This document shows, in pieces, positions 1 to 9,454 of a stretch of DNA of 64,000 bases; within the stretch, counting starts at the first letter, position 1, and each line of letters opens with the position of its first letter. The notes beneath the pieces are model-generated. The model did not search any database and was not told the DNA's origin. It worked only from the letters and a program-made list of their open reading frames with translations. This DNA is from Euryarchaeota archaeon UBA28. GTDB lineage: Archaea > Thermoplasmatota > Poseidoniia > Poseidoniales > Thalassarchaeaceae. The stretch lies in the NCBI GenBank assembly GCA_002501605.1, contig DANW01000026.1, positions 1-64,000 of the forward strand. Reading direction: 5' to 3'. The translations under genes were made by a program, and so were the position numbers.

Positions 1-549
1 ATTGGCAGGGGAATCGACACTGACTTAGATGAGACAAGGGACCCCGAAGGAAGGGTTTTGCATACAAAGCACAATGGAATGCATTGTGTGAACATCTATC
101 TCCCGAATGGCAGTTCAAGAGATCAAAGGCAAGCTTACAAGGATCAATGGATTGAGGATTTGATGGAGTGGGCAGAAATGTTCGTGGGTTCGGAAGAGCC
201 AGCAATACTTTGTGGAGACCTGAATATCGCTCATACTGAGGACGATATATGGGACCCAAAGGGGAATAAGAGATCCTCAGGATTCTTGGAACATGAGAGG
301 GATTGGTTCACGAGACTGCTGGAAAGAGGATGGCATGACCTACTCAGGATTCACTTGGGTCCCCGGAAAGGCCCCTACACATGGTGGTCAAATTTCAGAA
401 GAGCGAGGGAGAGAGACAGGGGCTGGAGAATTGATTATGTCCTTGCGAATGATGTAGCGAGGTCTATGATGAAATCAGCCGAAGTCATGAGGGAAGGTGG
501 AATGATTGTTTCAGATCATGCACCTGTCATTGTCGACTTCGATATTTAG
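1..549 (+). CDS. xth: Exodeoxyribonuclease III (5'-truncated by window edge)
   Basis: AP endonuclease / 3'-5' exonuclease of the EEP (exonuclease-endonuclease-phosphatase) fold, acting in base-excision repair. The reading frame is open from the first base, so the N-terminus lies outside the window and only about 182 residues are seen. Family motifs are clear: GDLNIAHT (Asp/Asn of the active site), YTWWSN, GWRIDYVL, and the terminal SDHAPV with the catalytic Asp-His pair. The gene ends 51 bp before the aromatic-pathway operon and reads in the same direction. Nothing odd is seen apart from the truncation by the window edge. Confidence 0.93.
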   Translation: MGRGIDTDLDETRDPEGRVLHTKHNGMHCVNIYLPNGSSRDQRQAYKDQWIEDLMEWAEMFVGSEEPAILCGDLNIAHTEDDIWDPKGNKRSSGFLEHERDWFTRLLERGWHDLLRIHLGPRKGPYTWWSNFRRARERDRGWRIDYVLANDVARSMMKSAEVMREGGMIVSDHAPVIVDFDI

Positions 550-572
550 GCCCGATAGTTCTGTTTAACGGC

Positions 573-577
573 TATAT
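573..577 (+). promoter_or_regulatory. Candidate TATA box of the aromatic-pathway operon
   Basis: TATAT core within CTATATGG, centred about 26 bp upstream of the GTG at 601. That is the spacing expected for an archaeal promoter giving a leaderless transcript. A GAGGTGA sequence at 598-604 resembles the anti-16S Shine-Dalgarno complement but is too far (about 17 nt) from the alternative ATG at 622. The call rests on position and composition only. Confidence 0.4.
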
Positions 578-600
578 GGCCCCAAGCCACCATTCAAGAG

Positions 601-1395
601 GTGAAGCGTCGGCGAGCAATCATGGCGAATACGCTGGAAGAGAGGCTTGAGAGAATCCTTCCGGGTGGGAAGGGCGTCTGGATACCAATGGATCACGGGG
701 CCTCCAGCTTTCCCGTCGAAGGACTTACGGATACCGAATTTGTGGTTGATTCTGTTATCAGAGGCGGAGCCGATGCTATCGTATTGCAAAAGGGTCTTCT
801 CAGCTATCACCATTCTAGGAATGGCTGGGATGGGTATGTTTGCCACATCTCAGTCTCCACCATTCACGGAGGTGAGAGATCCCAATACAAGGTTTCCGTG
901 GCAACAGCTTCAGAAGCACTCCTCAGGGGCGCGAATGGAGTTTCAGCTCAAGTGAACTTGGGCGATAAGCACGAGCCGGAGATGATACAGAGGCTCGGCG
1001 AATTATCTAGGCAAGCATATTTGGAAGGATTACCAGTCCTTGGCATGGTATATCCGAGAGGGACGAATCTTGTTATCGAGGAGGGTGACTCAACAAGGGG
1101 GGTGGCTCACGCTGCAAGAATCGCATGGGAACTAGGATGCCATGTGGTAAAGGTCCCATGGACAGGTTCTCCCGAGTCCTTCTCCAATGTTGTCGAGGCA
1201 GTGCCTATCCCAGTTTTGTTGGCCGGCGGTAAGAATGAAGGCGATTTCAGCGAAACCCTGTCGATTGTCAGGGAGGCAATGGACGTTGGGTGCTCGGGTG
1301 TTTGCTTCGGTAGGCAGGTTTTCGGCTCAAAAGATCCAGAGTCGTGCGTAAAAGCCCTGAGGGAAATTGTTCACGCTGGCGAGGATACACGCTGA
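601..1395 (+). CDS. aroA': 2-amino-3,7-dideoxy-D-threo-hept-6-ulosonate (ADTH) synthase, class I aldolase family
   Basis: Predicted first enzyme of the archaeal route to 3-dehydroquinate. The family condenses a 6-deoxy-5-ketofructose-phosphate-type donor with aspartate semialdehyde, replacing DAHP synthase. The protein is 264 residues, usual for the DhnA/FbaB-like family. PMDHGASSFPVEGL near residue 28 matches the family's MDHG...GP-x-GL signature, and the C-terminal half has the barrel repeats VPVLLAGG and GCSGVCFGRQVF. The next gene is 3-dehydroquinate synthase II, its pathway partner, which separates it from a plain fructose-bisphosphate aldolase. The GTG at 601 is chosen because a TATA-like box lies 26 bp upstream; ATG at 622 is a reasonable alternative (257 residues). 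Confidence 0.8.
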   Translation: MKRRRAIMANTLEERLERILPGGKGVWIPMDHGASSFPVEGLTDTEFVVDSVIRGGADAIVLQKGLLSYHHSRNGWDGYVCHISVSTIHGGERSQYKVSVATASEALLRGANGVSAQVNLGDKHEPEMIQRLGELSRQAYLEGLPVLGMVYPRGTNLVIEEGDSTRGVAHAARIAWELGCHVVKVPWTGSPESFSNVVEAVPIPVLLAGGKNEGDFSETLSIVREAMDVGCSGVCFGRQVFGSKDPESCVKALREIVHAGEDTR

Positions 1396-1407
1396 TGAGG
1401 TGGTGTA

Positions 1408-2355
1408 ATGGAGTTATGGTTGGATGCGGAGATGTATGGACGCCCCACCCAAGACCCAGATGGTGTACGAGTTTGGGATGGATCCAATCCGGATGTTGTG
1501 ATGGTGGAGATAACGGATGCTAGAGCGCAAAAAGAAGCCATTTCCCTGATAGGGAGTGTCCCTTGGATATTGATTAGGTGTAAAGACTGGAAGATGATAC
1601 CATTGGAGAATCTAGTGGCATCATCCAGAGGAAGCGGGACCAAACTGGCCATTGCAGTCTCAAAGAGAGTTGAATTGCAGGGGGTGGCATTCGCACTCCA
1701 ACATGGAGTCGATGCCGTGGCTCTCCCGCCAGAAAATAAATTCCCGGATATTTGGTCAGTTGCGAGGTCAATTGTGAGAGATAATGGGGATAGAAGTTCC
1801 GGTGTCGACCTCCCTTCTCTGTCTCATGCCAGAATTACATCTGTAACTGAAGGAGGAATAGGGGAAAGGGCCTGCGTCGACCTTACGGAGAGGCTACTGG
1901 AGGGCGAAGGTATCGTTGCTGGATCAACCTCTTCTTGTCTCAGTTTGATCCATGGAGAGACGATCCCCTCGCAGTATGTCCCAACCAGACCTTTCAGAAT
2001 TAACGCGGGGGCTATACACTCGTATGTAATAATGGGCGATGGAACAACGAAGTACCTTAGCGAATTAGAATCTGGAGATCGGGTTTCTATCTTCTCTGTG
2101 GACGGCTCAATCAGAGAAGCTACTATTGGGAGGCTCAAAATCGAAAGAAGACCACTCCTAAAGATATCCTTTGAATCAGGGGAGTTTACCGGTCATGTGA
2201 TGGTCCAGCAAGCCGAGACTGTACGCCTGATTTCGAGTGATTCGAAACCAATCTCAGTAACAGATATCTCTCAAGAGGATGAAATCATTGTAGTCATTGA
2301 CAACAGCATGCGTCACATAGGTAGTGCAGTATCAGGGGAGGTCAGAGAATTATGA
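1408..2355 (+). CDS. aroB': 3-dehydroquinate synthase II (archaeal type)
   Basis: Converts ADTH to 3-dehydroquinate by oxidative deamination and cyclisation (NAD-dependent in the family). The 315-residue protein has the characteristic N-terminus (KELW/MELWLDAE type), an internal VDLTERLLEGEGIVAGSTSS segment and a C-terminal half with PTRPFRINAGAIHSYV and GDGTTKYLSELESGD, all typical of the archaeal family. A GAGGTGGTG ribosome-binding site sits just before the ATG. The stop overlaps the start of the shikimate kinase gene by 4 bp (ATGA), so translation is probably coupled. It is unrelated in sequence to bacterial AroB. Confidence 0.88.
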   Translation: MELWLDAEMYGRPTQDPDGVRVWDGSNPDVVMVEITDARAQKEAISLIGSVPWILIRCKDWKMIPLENLVASSRGSGTKLAIAVSKRVELQGVAFALQHGVDAVALPPENKFPDIWSVARSIVRDNGDRSSGVDLPSLSHARITSVTEGGIGERACVDLTERLLEGEGIVAGSTSSCLSLIHGETIPSQYVPTRPFRINAGAIHSYVIMGDGTTKYLSELESGDRVSIFSVDGSIREATIGRLKIERRPLLKISFESGEFTGHVMVQQAETVRLISSDSKPISVTDISQEDEIIVVIDNSMRHIGSAVSGEVREL

Positions 2356-3206
2356 CAATTTTAGGTACAGGGGAGGCGTTTGGAGCAATTTCAATCCTTC
2401 ATGCCTTGGGTACAGGAAAGGGTTGCTCAATCCCTGTCAAACTGTCAATTAGAGTCAATATCCATGATGTTGAAATTACTAATGATGAGGATAAACATGG
2501 TATTTTGTCTATAATTTCATCTATCTGGGAAGAGAAGGGTTACCCGATTCCACCTGTCATAGGTTGGGAGGTGATTAGCGAAATCCCCATTGGCCAGGGA
2601 CTAAAGTCCAGCTCAGCTCTTTGTTGTGCAGCAATCAGGGCTCTCGATAAGGCATCTTGGACATGCCTTTCAGATTATGAGATAGTTGACTTAGCTGTGG
2701 AGGCGCAGAGGAGATCAGGTTGCACAATTTCCGGAAGTATGGACGATACATGGGCCACGCTAACCTCTGGATGGAAAGCAGTGGACCCCTCAAAAACCCC
2801 TGAAGACTCGATTCTCTTTGAAGGAGATATAGAGCCTGGATTCTCAGTCCTAATTGGGCTAAGGGGTTCAAGGAAGATTGATATAAAAATCGAGTCTTTT
2901 CACAAAAATTCGCAGATTTTTGAAAGAGCGCTCGCATCATTGATCAACGGCTCCGTACTGGATTCATTATCCTCAAATGGAATGGCTGTGGCCTCATCTA
3001 CCGATGATTTCGAAGCTCTGAGGATAAGTAATCTAATGATAGCCTCAGGCGCTGTAGCCGCTGGCATCAGTGGCTCAGGACCTGCGATTGCTGTAGTCTG
3101 CTATGCCTCGGACTCGGAATATATCAGGGCACAACTGTCCGAGCTATGCGATGAAGTAATATCAACTCAGTTTTTGCTATCCAAAGAGCTGGTCGAGGGG
3201 GCTTAA
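2352..3206 (+). CDS. aroK: Shikimate kinase, archaeal GHMP family
   Basis: ATP-dependent phosphorylation of shikimate by a GHMP-kinase fold enzyme, non-homologous to bacterial AroK. At 284 residues it has the usual archaeal length. The phosphate-binding motif reads PIGQGLKSSSALCCAA near residue 80, matching the family pattern P-x-x-x-GLKSSSA. The third GHMP motif ASGAVAAGISGSGPAIAV lies near the C-terminus. It overlaps the upstream DHQ synthase gene by 4 bp and stops 1 bp before chorismate synthase, so it is in the same operon. Dehydroquinate dehydratase, shikimate dehydrogenase and EPSP synthase are not in this window. Confidence 0.88.
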   Translation: MTILGTGEAFGAISILHALGTGKGCSIPVKLSIRVNIHDVEITNDEDKHGILSIISSIWEEKGYPIPPVIGWEVISEIPIGQGLKSSSALCCAAIRALDKASWTCLSDYEIVDLAVEAQRRSGCTISGSMDDTWATLTSGWKAVDPSKTPEDSILFEGDIEPGFSVLIGLRGSRKIDIKIESFHKNSQIFERALASLINGSVLDSLSSNGMAVASSTDDFEALRISNLMIASGAVAAGISGSGPAIAVVCYASDSEYIRAQLSELCDEVISTQFLLSKELVEGA

Positions 3207-3207
3207 C

Positions 3208-4308
3208 ATGGGAATGGGTCTTGGTGAAAACCTCAAGGTTACAATTTTCGGCGAGAGTCATGGAAAGTGTGTGGGGGCATTGATTGAGGGGATACCCCCC
3301 GGGACTCCGGTAGATGTAGAAACTCTTCTTCAGGATCTGCAAAGGAGGAAGCCCGGTAGGAAGGGGATGTCTCAGCGTTCTGAGGATGATAGATGTGAGA
3401 TTATGTCGGGAGTCTTTGACGGAAAGGCTACTGGTTGGCCAATATTGATGCTGACCATGAACTCAGATGCCAAATCGAAAGATTACTCATTCCTGCCTGA
3501 TCATCCTCGCCCAGGGCATGCTGATTTGGTTGAGTCTGTTAGGTCCCGGGGTTCCGCTGATCTTAGAGGGGGGGGATCCCAGTCAGCCAGACTAACATTC
3601 GGTCTGGTTGCTGCGGGAAGCCAAGTCAGGTCCATTCTGGATAAGGTTGGATGGTCCTGTCATGCTCACTTGCATAGTGTCGGGAATATTCAATCAAAGC
3701 CACTTTTCGAATTAGACAGAGGTAATGAATTGGACCCCAGCTCAGATTCTGGGAGACTTAATTGTCGGGACCATGAAGCCGCAATTTTAATGTCCAGAGA
3801 GATCGAGAAAATCAGGAAAGAGAGAGATACCATAGGATCAGTGGTTGAGTTGTTGATAGAAGGTCTACCGATAGGGGTTGGAGAGCCGTGGTTCGATGGT
3901 ATTGAACCGTCCTTGGCGAGAGCACTCATGGCCATACCCGGTGCAAGGGCAGTGGAATTTTCACATGGAGTAAAATCTTCTCTAATGAGGGGCAGCGAGC
4001 ACAATGACTCTTGGTTGCCCGGGACAAATTACCCTATTCTCGATGGTGCGTCCGAGGGAACTGCCGACGGCTCATTGGGAGGGCGCTCAACTGGTGCCCC
4101 AATCTCTGTAAAGGTCCATTTTAAGCCTCCAAGTAGCCTTCCCCGAAAGCAATTCACATTGCACCTACCCTCGAATCAACGCCAATACCTCAAAGTCGGA
4201 GGAAGGCATGATCCTGTGTTGGGCCCCAGGGCAGCACCTGTAGTAGAAGCAGTTTCCATGCTCGTTTTGGCAGATTTAGGACTAGCAGGCGGTTTCATTT
4301 CAAGCTAA
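3208..4308 (+). CDS. aroC: Chorismate synthase
   Basis: Reduced-FMN-dependent conversion of EPSP to chorismate. The 366-residue protein has standard length and order of motifs: FGESHGKCVGALIEGIPPG at the N-terminus, RPGHADLVESVRSRGSADLRGGGSQSARLT, and a C-terminal GGRHDPVLGPRAAPVVEA. An in-frame ATG at 3214 is an alternative start; GAGGGGG precedes 3208. Last gene of the aromatic operon. Its stop overlaps the end of a converging membrane-protein gene by 4 bp. Confidence 0.96.
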   Translation: MGMGLGENLKVTIFGESHGKCVGALIEGIPPGTPVDVETLLQDLQRRKPGRKGMSQRSEDDRCEIMSGVFDGKATGWPILMLTMNSDAKSKDYSFLPDHPRPGHADLVESVRSRGSADLRGGGSQSARLTFGLVAAGSQVRSILDKVGWSCHAHLHSVGNIQSKPLFELDRGNELDPSSDSGRLNCRDHEAAILMSREIEKIRKERDTIGSVVELLIEGLPIGVGEPWFDGIEPSLARALMAIPGARAVEFSHGVKSSLMRGSEHNDSWLPGTNYPILDGASEGTADGSLGGRSTGAPISVKVHFKPPSSLPRKQFTLHLPSNQRQYLKVGGRHDPVLGPRAAPVVEAVSMLVLADLGLAGGFISS

Positions 4309-5246
4309 GCGTTTCTTTCTCTCATCTGCTGAATCCTTAGGGGGAGGTTTACTCCGAACATTATCGCAATGATTAGGAAGACAATCGCAGTTCCTAGAGC
4401 TACTCCATACACACTCGTCAACTCAACCGATTCTCTGAGCCTCTCTGAAGCAACATCCGAACTGCCATCAAAGATATCGACAATTGCTGGAATTATGAGA
4501 TTTATCAACAGAGTCATCAGAGCTACCACTCCCGCAATAACTGGAGCAATTGCAAGTGATGTATGGTACCTCCTGGTTATCTTATTTACACCCATTACGT
4601 ATACCTCATTCATCCTGATTGAGGTATCCAACATAGAGAACCTGATTACCCCGCTTGACAGTTCTATGTACATTACTAAGAAGACCGCATACAAAATCAG
4701 GATGAACTTCTGAGCTATCTCGCCTTCCGGAAGGAAGTCGAATCTGAATTCTACTGTACTTCCCGCAAACCGTACTGTCACCAATATCAGAGCAACGTAA
4801 GAAATTAGCATAGCCCTCTTATCTCTCTGGAGAATACCATATGCCCCTCCAACTAGGCCTATGACTATCAAGGAGAGGTGGAATAGGCCAGCCAGTGAGG
4901 TGAATCCGATAATATTGGAGATCGCGAACCAAGCCGTCCCAGAGACCGGGGTTATAGCTAATGTGAGAAATGATAAAATCACCAAGGATGAAACAGCTCC
5001 CACCTGTAGTGATGAAACCATTCTGTCAGCAGGTAGGAACTTCTGTTTGGAAACGACCGGTCCTCCGAAGAAAGACTCAATAAAGCTCGGGACATGTATC
5101 TCAGGTATTGCATCCTTGGGTATCTCAGTGCTCGACTTCAGCCTACCCGCCGCCTTCTTTCTGCTAGGTGCTGAAGACCTCACGGTCTTCCCTTCGTAGA
5201 GGTGGGAAGTATCTCCTCCCCCATCTACCCTTACCTTATCAGCCAT
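4305..5246 (-). CDS. Polytopic membrane protein of the MoxR-DUF58 operon
   Basis: No family recognised. The first roughly 80 residues are hydrophilic and charged, followed by about six hydrophobic segments (for example VGAVSSLVILSFLTLAI, FILILYAVFLVMYIEL and TSVYGVALGTAIVFLIIAI) and a short basic tail. It begins 12 bp after the DUF58 gene and reads in the same direction, so it is probably the last gene of that operon. A membrane partner or scaffold for the MoxR/DUF58 machinery is plausible but unproven. It converges on aroC with a 4-bp overlap. Confidence 0.7.
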   Translation of the reverse strand: MADKVRVDGGGDTSHLYEGKTVRSSAPSRKKAAGRLKSSTEIPKDAIPEIHVPSFIESFFGGPVVSKQKFLPADRMVSSLQVGAVSSLVILSFLTLAITPVSGTAWFAISNIIGFTSLAGLFHLSLIVIGLVGGAYGILQRDKRAMLISYVALILVTVRFAGSTVEFRFDFLPEGEIAQKFILILYAVFLVMYIELSSGVIRFSMLDTSIRMNEVYVMGVNKITRRYHTSLAIAPVIAGVVALMTLLINLIIPAIVDIFDGSSDVASERLRESVELTSVYGVALGTAIVFLIIAIMFGVNLPLRIQQMRERNA

Positions 5247-5258
5247 CTATCAGTCACC

Positions 5259-6578
5259 TCAGAATCCCCTTGCTCCTGCCAGCGCGGTATTCAACATCAT
5301 ATCTGGCTCCCAATCCATGACGAAGGCCCCAAGTCCCCGTAATTCGCTCATAAGGATATCACGCTCTGTCTTCAAAACCTCATAACCCGTCCGATCAAGC
5401 CTCTTGGCATCAAACTCGAACTCAAGGCTACTCGGAGAAAGGACAGTGACATCAAAGTTCCTCGCCCTAAGATCCCTGACAGCATCGACGATTGTCGAGT
5501 CATCCTCCAGGGGACTTAGGATGATGATTGGACTGCCTCTGTTTATGTGTGGCATGATTCTATTAGTGACTACCTTAAGGGGCGTATTCCCTTTCGCTAT
5601 GGCCCCAGCTAGCTTCGTCAAAAGGACATATAGTTGCTTTTTACCTGTGTCCCTGTCTACGGAAACTATCTCATCACTGTAAACCACCAGGCCCACAGAG
5701 TCTCTTCTTGATAGGAAGTACTGAGACAAACTTGCGGCCGCCCTTGTGCTGTAGACCAAAGAGTTACGACTGACAGGGCCGGTCTCACTTACAGATCTGC
5801 TGTCAATTATGATGATGATGTCACTAACGGCATCTCTCTCGTACTCATTGACCATCATTTTCCCGCCACTCCTTGCAGTTGCAGCCCAGTTCACCTTTTT
5901 CATCGGATCACCAGGTATATACTCCCTTAGATTGTAGAAATTAGATCCCTCTCCGGGATTCCTAATGTTGACAGCTCCAGTGAAAATCTTCGGGACTCTA
6001 CTTTTTATTAGTGCATCTTTGATATCTTCCATCTTGGGGAATACAAGGAAATCGTCATAGAGGTTAACCTCCCTCTCATTATGGAACAGCCCAAATGCAT
6101 CCTGAATTCTGATGCATACCGGCCCTATCGTGTAGAATCCTCTAAGAGGGGTTTCTATCGTGTATCTAATGGTGGTCTCTCTTTGAGGTCCTAGTTCCAT
6201 AAGTACGTAATTCGCACCCTTCTTGACTCTCATGACCTCAGGAACCCGGTCTCTTACCTCTACGATCTTTGGCAAATTAGATTTATTCTGCAATCTTAAG
6301 GTAACTTCAATCTCCCCATCTTCAAAAATTCTAGATGAAGAAATTTTTCTTAAAGCAACGATACTGTTTAACTGAACACCATCATTTTTCCTCTCCTCTT
6401 CGGCTCTTCTTCCTGATGAGGAGACATCGGCATGGTTGGACATGAATGCCGCCCATGTAAGGAATGAAAGAAGCACCACTGCAACAGTAACCAATTGCTG
6501 GTTACGAAGGACCAAGCCAAGAAGGTAAAGAGCGATTGCCAACGATGCGAACATCGCTGACTTCCTGCTCCACGCCAT
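5259..6578 (-). CDS. DUF58 domain protein, membrane-anchored, MoxR-associated
   Basis: The N-terminus has two hydrophobic helices (about residues 8-45), then a beta-rich region and the DUF58 signature GEGSNFYNLREYIPGDPMKKVNW followed by ATARSGG near residue 220. The C-terminal half is a von Willebrand A-like fold with an IIIIIDSRS stretch, a MIDAS-like start. DUF58 proteins are regularly encoded with MoxR ATPases and are thought to act with them in assembling or maturing other proteins. Here the MoxR gene lies 40 bp upstream. The exact target is unknown. Confidence 0.86.
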   Translation of the reverse strand: MAWSRKSAMFASLAIALYLLGLVLRNQQLVTVAVVLLSFLTWAAFMSNHADVSSSGRRAEEERKNDGVQLNSIVALRKISSSRIFEDGEIEVTLRLQNKSNLPKIVEVRDRVPEVMRVKKGANYVLMELGPQRETTIRYTIETPLRGFYTIGPVCIRIQDAFGLFHNEREVNLYDDFLVFPKMEDIKDALIKSRVPKIFTGAVNIRNPGEGSNFYNLREYIPGDPMKKVNWAATARSGGKMMVNEYERDAVSDIIIIIDSRSVSETGPVSRNSLVYSTRAAASLSQYFLSRRDSVGLVVYSDEIVSVDRDTGKKQLYVLLTKLAGAIAKGNTPLKVVTNRIMPHINRGSPIIILSPLEDDSTIVDAVRDLRARNFDVTVLSPSSLEFEFDAKRLDRTGYEVLKTERDILMSELRGLGAFVMDWEPDMMLNTALAGARGF

Positions 6579-6618
6579 GTCAAATCTCCTCTTTTACTTC
6601 AGTGAAGTCCTCAAGCCC

Positions 6619-7674
6619 TCAAACCGTTGGGACTGGTACTTGCCTCAGAATGTCGGAAACAACTTCCTCATTTTCCAATCCCTTAATTTGGTGTTCCGGT
6701 TTTAGGATAAGCCTGTGTGAGACTGCCAATACAGCGACGGATTTTACATCGTCTGGGGTGATAAAGTCTCTACCACTCATTGCAGCCGCTGCACGACTGG
6801 TCTTGAGCAAGGCCTGGGAACCACGAGGAGATGAACCGACAAGGACCCGCGGGTCTTCCCTTGTTCTGGTAACTATCTCGACCATGTACATTCTAACTGC
6901 CGGATCTACATAGACTTCCTCACAAGCTTCTTGCATAGCAACCACCCTTGCTGGGTCAGTTATTGTCTCAACTTCAACAGCGTCCTTCTTCCTTGCCACA
7001 CGTCTTGCAAGAATCTCGTCCTCATCAGCTCTGTTGGGGTAACCGACACTCATCTTGAACATGAATCGGTCAAGTTGAGCCTCAGGCAGAGGATATGTCC
7101 CCTCTTGCTCCACTGGGTTTTGGGTGGCCATTGTCAGGAAAGGAGCCGGGAGCTTATGTGTAACGACTCCAATGGTAACCTGCTTCTCCTGCATAGCCTC
7201 TAGTAGAGCCGCCTGGGTCTTAGGCGGAGCTCTGTTAATCTCGTCAGAAAGAAGAAGATTACAGAATATAGGTCCGGGCTTGAATGTGAACTCTCCCTTC
7301 TTCGCATCATAGATGTTGGTCCCTGTGATATCCGCAGGCAACAAATCAGGGGTAAATTGAACTCTCTTGAAGTCACATCCAAGTGCGTCAGCGAAAGTAT
7401 TAGTCATCAGAGTTTTTGCTAGACCCGGGTAATCTTCGAAGAGAAGATTTCCATTCGACAGTATATTGATGAGTACGTTATCGATCACATGGGATTTTCC
7501 AATAATCACCTTCTGTACTTCAGCGCTTATGGCCTCTCCAATCCTTCCGACAGCCTCTAGTTTTTCGTTTGTCTTCTTGGATCCTCTGGCCTTTGCAGCC
7601 TTCTCCTCGTACCCTTTCGATACTGCGTCTGCTGGCGGTGCTGGGGGTTTTTCTGCTGGCGGTGCTGCGTTCAT
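6619..7674 (-). CDS. MoxR-family AAA+ ATPase
   Basis: AAA+ chaperone-like ATPase. After a Pro/Ala-rich N-terminal tail of about 35 residues the core shows the MoxR form of Walker A (EDYPGLAKT), Walker B with LLSDEINRAPPKTQAALLEAMQE, sensor region MATQNPVEQEGTYPLPEAQLDRF, and arginine-finger region VGSSPRGSQALL. At 351 residues it is of typical length. Flanked by DUF4350-like and DUF58 genes in one direction, the classic MoxR-DUF58-DUF4350 arrangement. The divergent possibility that it serves the neighbouring Mo hydroxylase, as CoxD does in CO dehydrogenase clusters, is discussed in the findings. Confidence 0.93.
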   Translation of the reverse strand: MNAAPPAEKPPAPPADAVSKGYEEKAAKARGSKKTNEKLEAVGRIGEAISAEVQKVIIGKSHVIDNVLINILSNGNLLFEDYPGLAKTLMTNTFADALGCDFKRVQFTPDLLPADITGTNIYDAKKGEFTFKPGPIFCNLLLSDEINRAPPKTQAALLEAMQEKQVTIGVVTHKLPAPFLTMATQNPVEQEGTYPLPEAQLDRFMFKMSVGYPNRADEDEILARRVARKKDAVEVETITDPARVVAMQEACEEVYVDPAVRMYMVEIVTRTREDPRVLVGSSPRGSQALLKTSRAAAAMSGRDFITPDDVKSVAVLAVSHRLILKPEHQIKGLENEEVVSDILRQVPVPTV

Positions 7675-7720
7675 ACTATTATCTCCAGTTCATCATTACT
7701 TTTGTCTATTGCGTCTACGG

Positions 7721-9316
7721 TCAATTTCCGCCTCCCCAGCGTCTGATGGACTGCATCAGCTCTCTGAGCTCTTTTGGGGAGTATTTTCTTTCTTTGGAAT
7801 AAGCCAGCTCCACAAGTCGGGGATTGCCAATCATTGATTGGATCTCAGCTGGTGGCTTGAGGGCCATTTGGTCTCTGGTAAGGTCATGGTGGACCCTAAT
7901 TTTCGTGAACAGTGCTTGTTGAACCCTTCTTCTGTATTCACTTGGATTTAGCTTGTTAGGCCTCTCAGAGAATCTGGTCAAATCAAAAACATGCCTCCAG
8001 TTTTCCTTTTCTGGGACAATCATCATTGCGACTAAAAGCAGAAGTCCAACGTTTAGTACGACTAGCCACTTCAGGAATGTGTTGGAGGTAAGTAAAACGA
8101 CGGTACTCATAGCTTCAACGAACGGAGCGGAGACAACTCCCGTGACGTGCCTACTTTCATCAAATACTACTTGGAAATTGGAGAAATCACTCTTCACTTC
8201 TCCTGACAATTCCAGATTATCGAACTCCATCATTGAGTAAATTAGAAGTCTGAAGTAGTCACCATTTCCATTCCATTGAGATCCATCAGAATCCTCGAAT
8301 GCATCATTCCAACAACTCTGGTAAGCACCAACTACCTCACAAACTCTTGGAATCCCCTCTCCTTGAGCTACTTCATCCGTCCACAGCATGTTCGAGAAGG
8401 CCTCTGGGTCTGAAACGAAAACTATGCTCCCAGTCACCTCTATTTCGTCGGTATTGCCACCGACGATTGCCTGGCCTCCCCTAACTTTGTCATACACATC
8501 AATCCCAGGATAATCGGCCCTTATCATCAGTGCTAGATCTCCGGGGGCGGGATTTCTGAAGTCACTTGAATCTCCATTCCCAATTAAATCGATAAAGGCA
8601 GAGGGAGATGCCTTCGATATTACGGTCACCTCACGATGCCCCGGGTCTTCCCTATCTCTTTCGGTTAGCTCAAATTTCATCCCTGTGGGCTTTCTGAACA
8701 TCACCGGAAGCGCACATGAGTCATCATATTGGTCGATCTCGAATGTCCCGCATCCATCATTTCCAAACTCTGTTGCCTCCTCTTCAAGAGTTCCGATCCC
8801 CCAAACGTTTTCCCATGAGTACTGACTAACCCCATCATCATTTTCAGTGACATAATATTGGTTTTCGTCTAACAGGGGGGAATCGAAATAAGTTACTCCA
8901 AATTTAGAGGCTAGCCTGTTCGCATTGGTTCCGTCAGCGGCTATAATGACCTTGCCACCCGACTCTGTAACGAAATCATAAATTGAATCCGCCTCGGTCT
9001 CATCAATCGGTTTCTCAGGAGCGATGACAAGTAGCATTGTCCTGTGGGGATATTTCCAGTCGTTTACTAGCATTGGAGTTGACATAGTGTTCGCGATCGA
9101 GTAACCATCATCCTCCTCCAAGCTATCCCTCATGTCCTTCAACTGAGCCAGTCCGTCATAGTCCCCTTCACTGGAATAAGCAGAATAATGAGTGGCCTTT
9201 CCAACAACGAAAATCATTGGAAGGATTAGAAGTAATGCGGTTGTGATCCCAAGGGACCAAGTGACGTATGTGCCAAATTCTCGGCCATCGTCGTTGTTAT
9301 CCAAGGTAATCAACAT
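7721..9316 (-). CDS. DUF4350-like membrane protein
   Basis: Membrane-anchored protein of 531 residues. A hydrophobic helix at about residues 22-42 precedes a domain resembling DUF4350: TMLLVIAPEKPIDETEADSI followed by a glycine-rich VTESGGKVIIAADG, as in glutamine-amidotransferase-like folds. An acidic extracellular region with several cysteines follows, then a second hydrophobic helix (WLVVLNVGLLLLVAMMIVP) and a cytoplasmic tail with LTRDQMALKPP. First gene of the MoxR-DUF58 operon. The family's position beside MoxR and DUF58 is established; its biochemical role is not. Confidence 0.75.
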   Translation of the reverse strand: MLITLDNNDDGREFGTYVTWSLGITTALLLILPMIFVVGKATHYSAYSSEGDYDGLAQLKDMRDSLEEDDGYSIANTMSTPMLVNDWKYPHRTMLLVIAPEKPIDETEADSIYDFVTESGGKVIIAADGTNANRLASKFGVTYFDSPLLDENQYYVTENDDGVSQYSWENVWGIGTLEEEATEFGNDGCGTFEIDQYDDSCALPVMFRKPTGMKFELTERDREDPGHREVTVISKASPSAFIDLIGNGDSSDFRNPAPGDLALMIRADYPGIDVYDKVRGGQAIVGGNTDEIEVTGSIVFVSDPEAFSNMLWTDEVAQGEGIPRVCEVVGAYQSCWNDAFEDSDGSQWNGNGDYFRLLIYSMMEFDNLELSGEVKSDFSNFQVVFDESRHVTGVVSAPFVEAMSTVVLLTSNTFLKWLVVLNVGLLLLVAMMIVPEKENWRHVFDLTRFSERPNKLNPSEYRRRVQQALFTKIRVHHDLTRDQMALKPPAEIQSMIGNPRLVELAYSKERKYSPKELRELMQSIRRWGGGN

Positions 9317-9335
9317 CCTAACATAGGTTCAATCT

Positions 9336-9378
9336 AGCACCTACGGTGCTGCTCGGAGTGCGATTGTCCAATTATATG
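9336..9378 (-). promoter_or_regulatory. Hairpin and TATA-like element before the DUF4350-MoxR operon
   Basis: The 138-bp gap between the LPNTG protein gene and the DUF4350 gene holds a perfect inverted repeat, AGCACC-TAC-GGTGCT (9336-9350), 20 bp before the start codon on the minus strand. About 25 bp further upstream is CATATAAT (9371-9378), a fair TATA box. The hairpin could lie at the 5' end of the transcript. No T-run follows it, so it is not an obvious terminator. Confidence 0.35.
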
Positions 9379-9454
9379 CTTCGGCAATAAAATTCTCATT
9401 TCTGTCCCGATACTAACTCAGTATACCGATTTAGACACTTACTTGTGGGGCGAA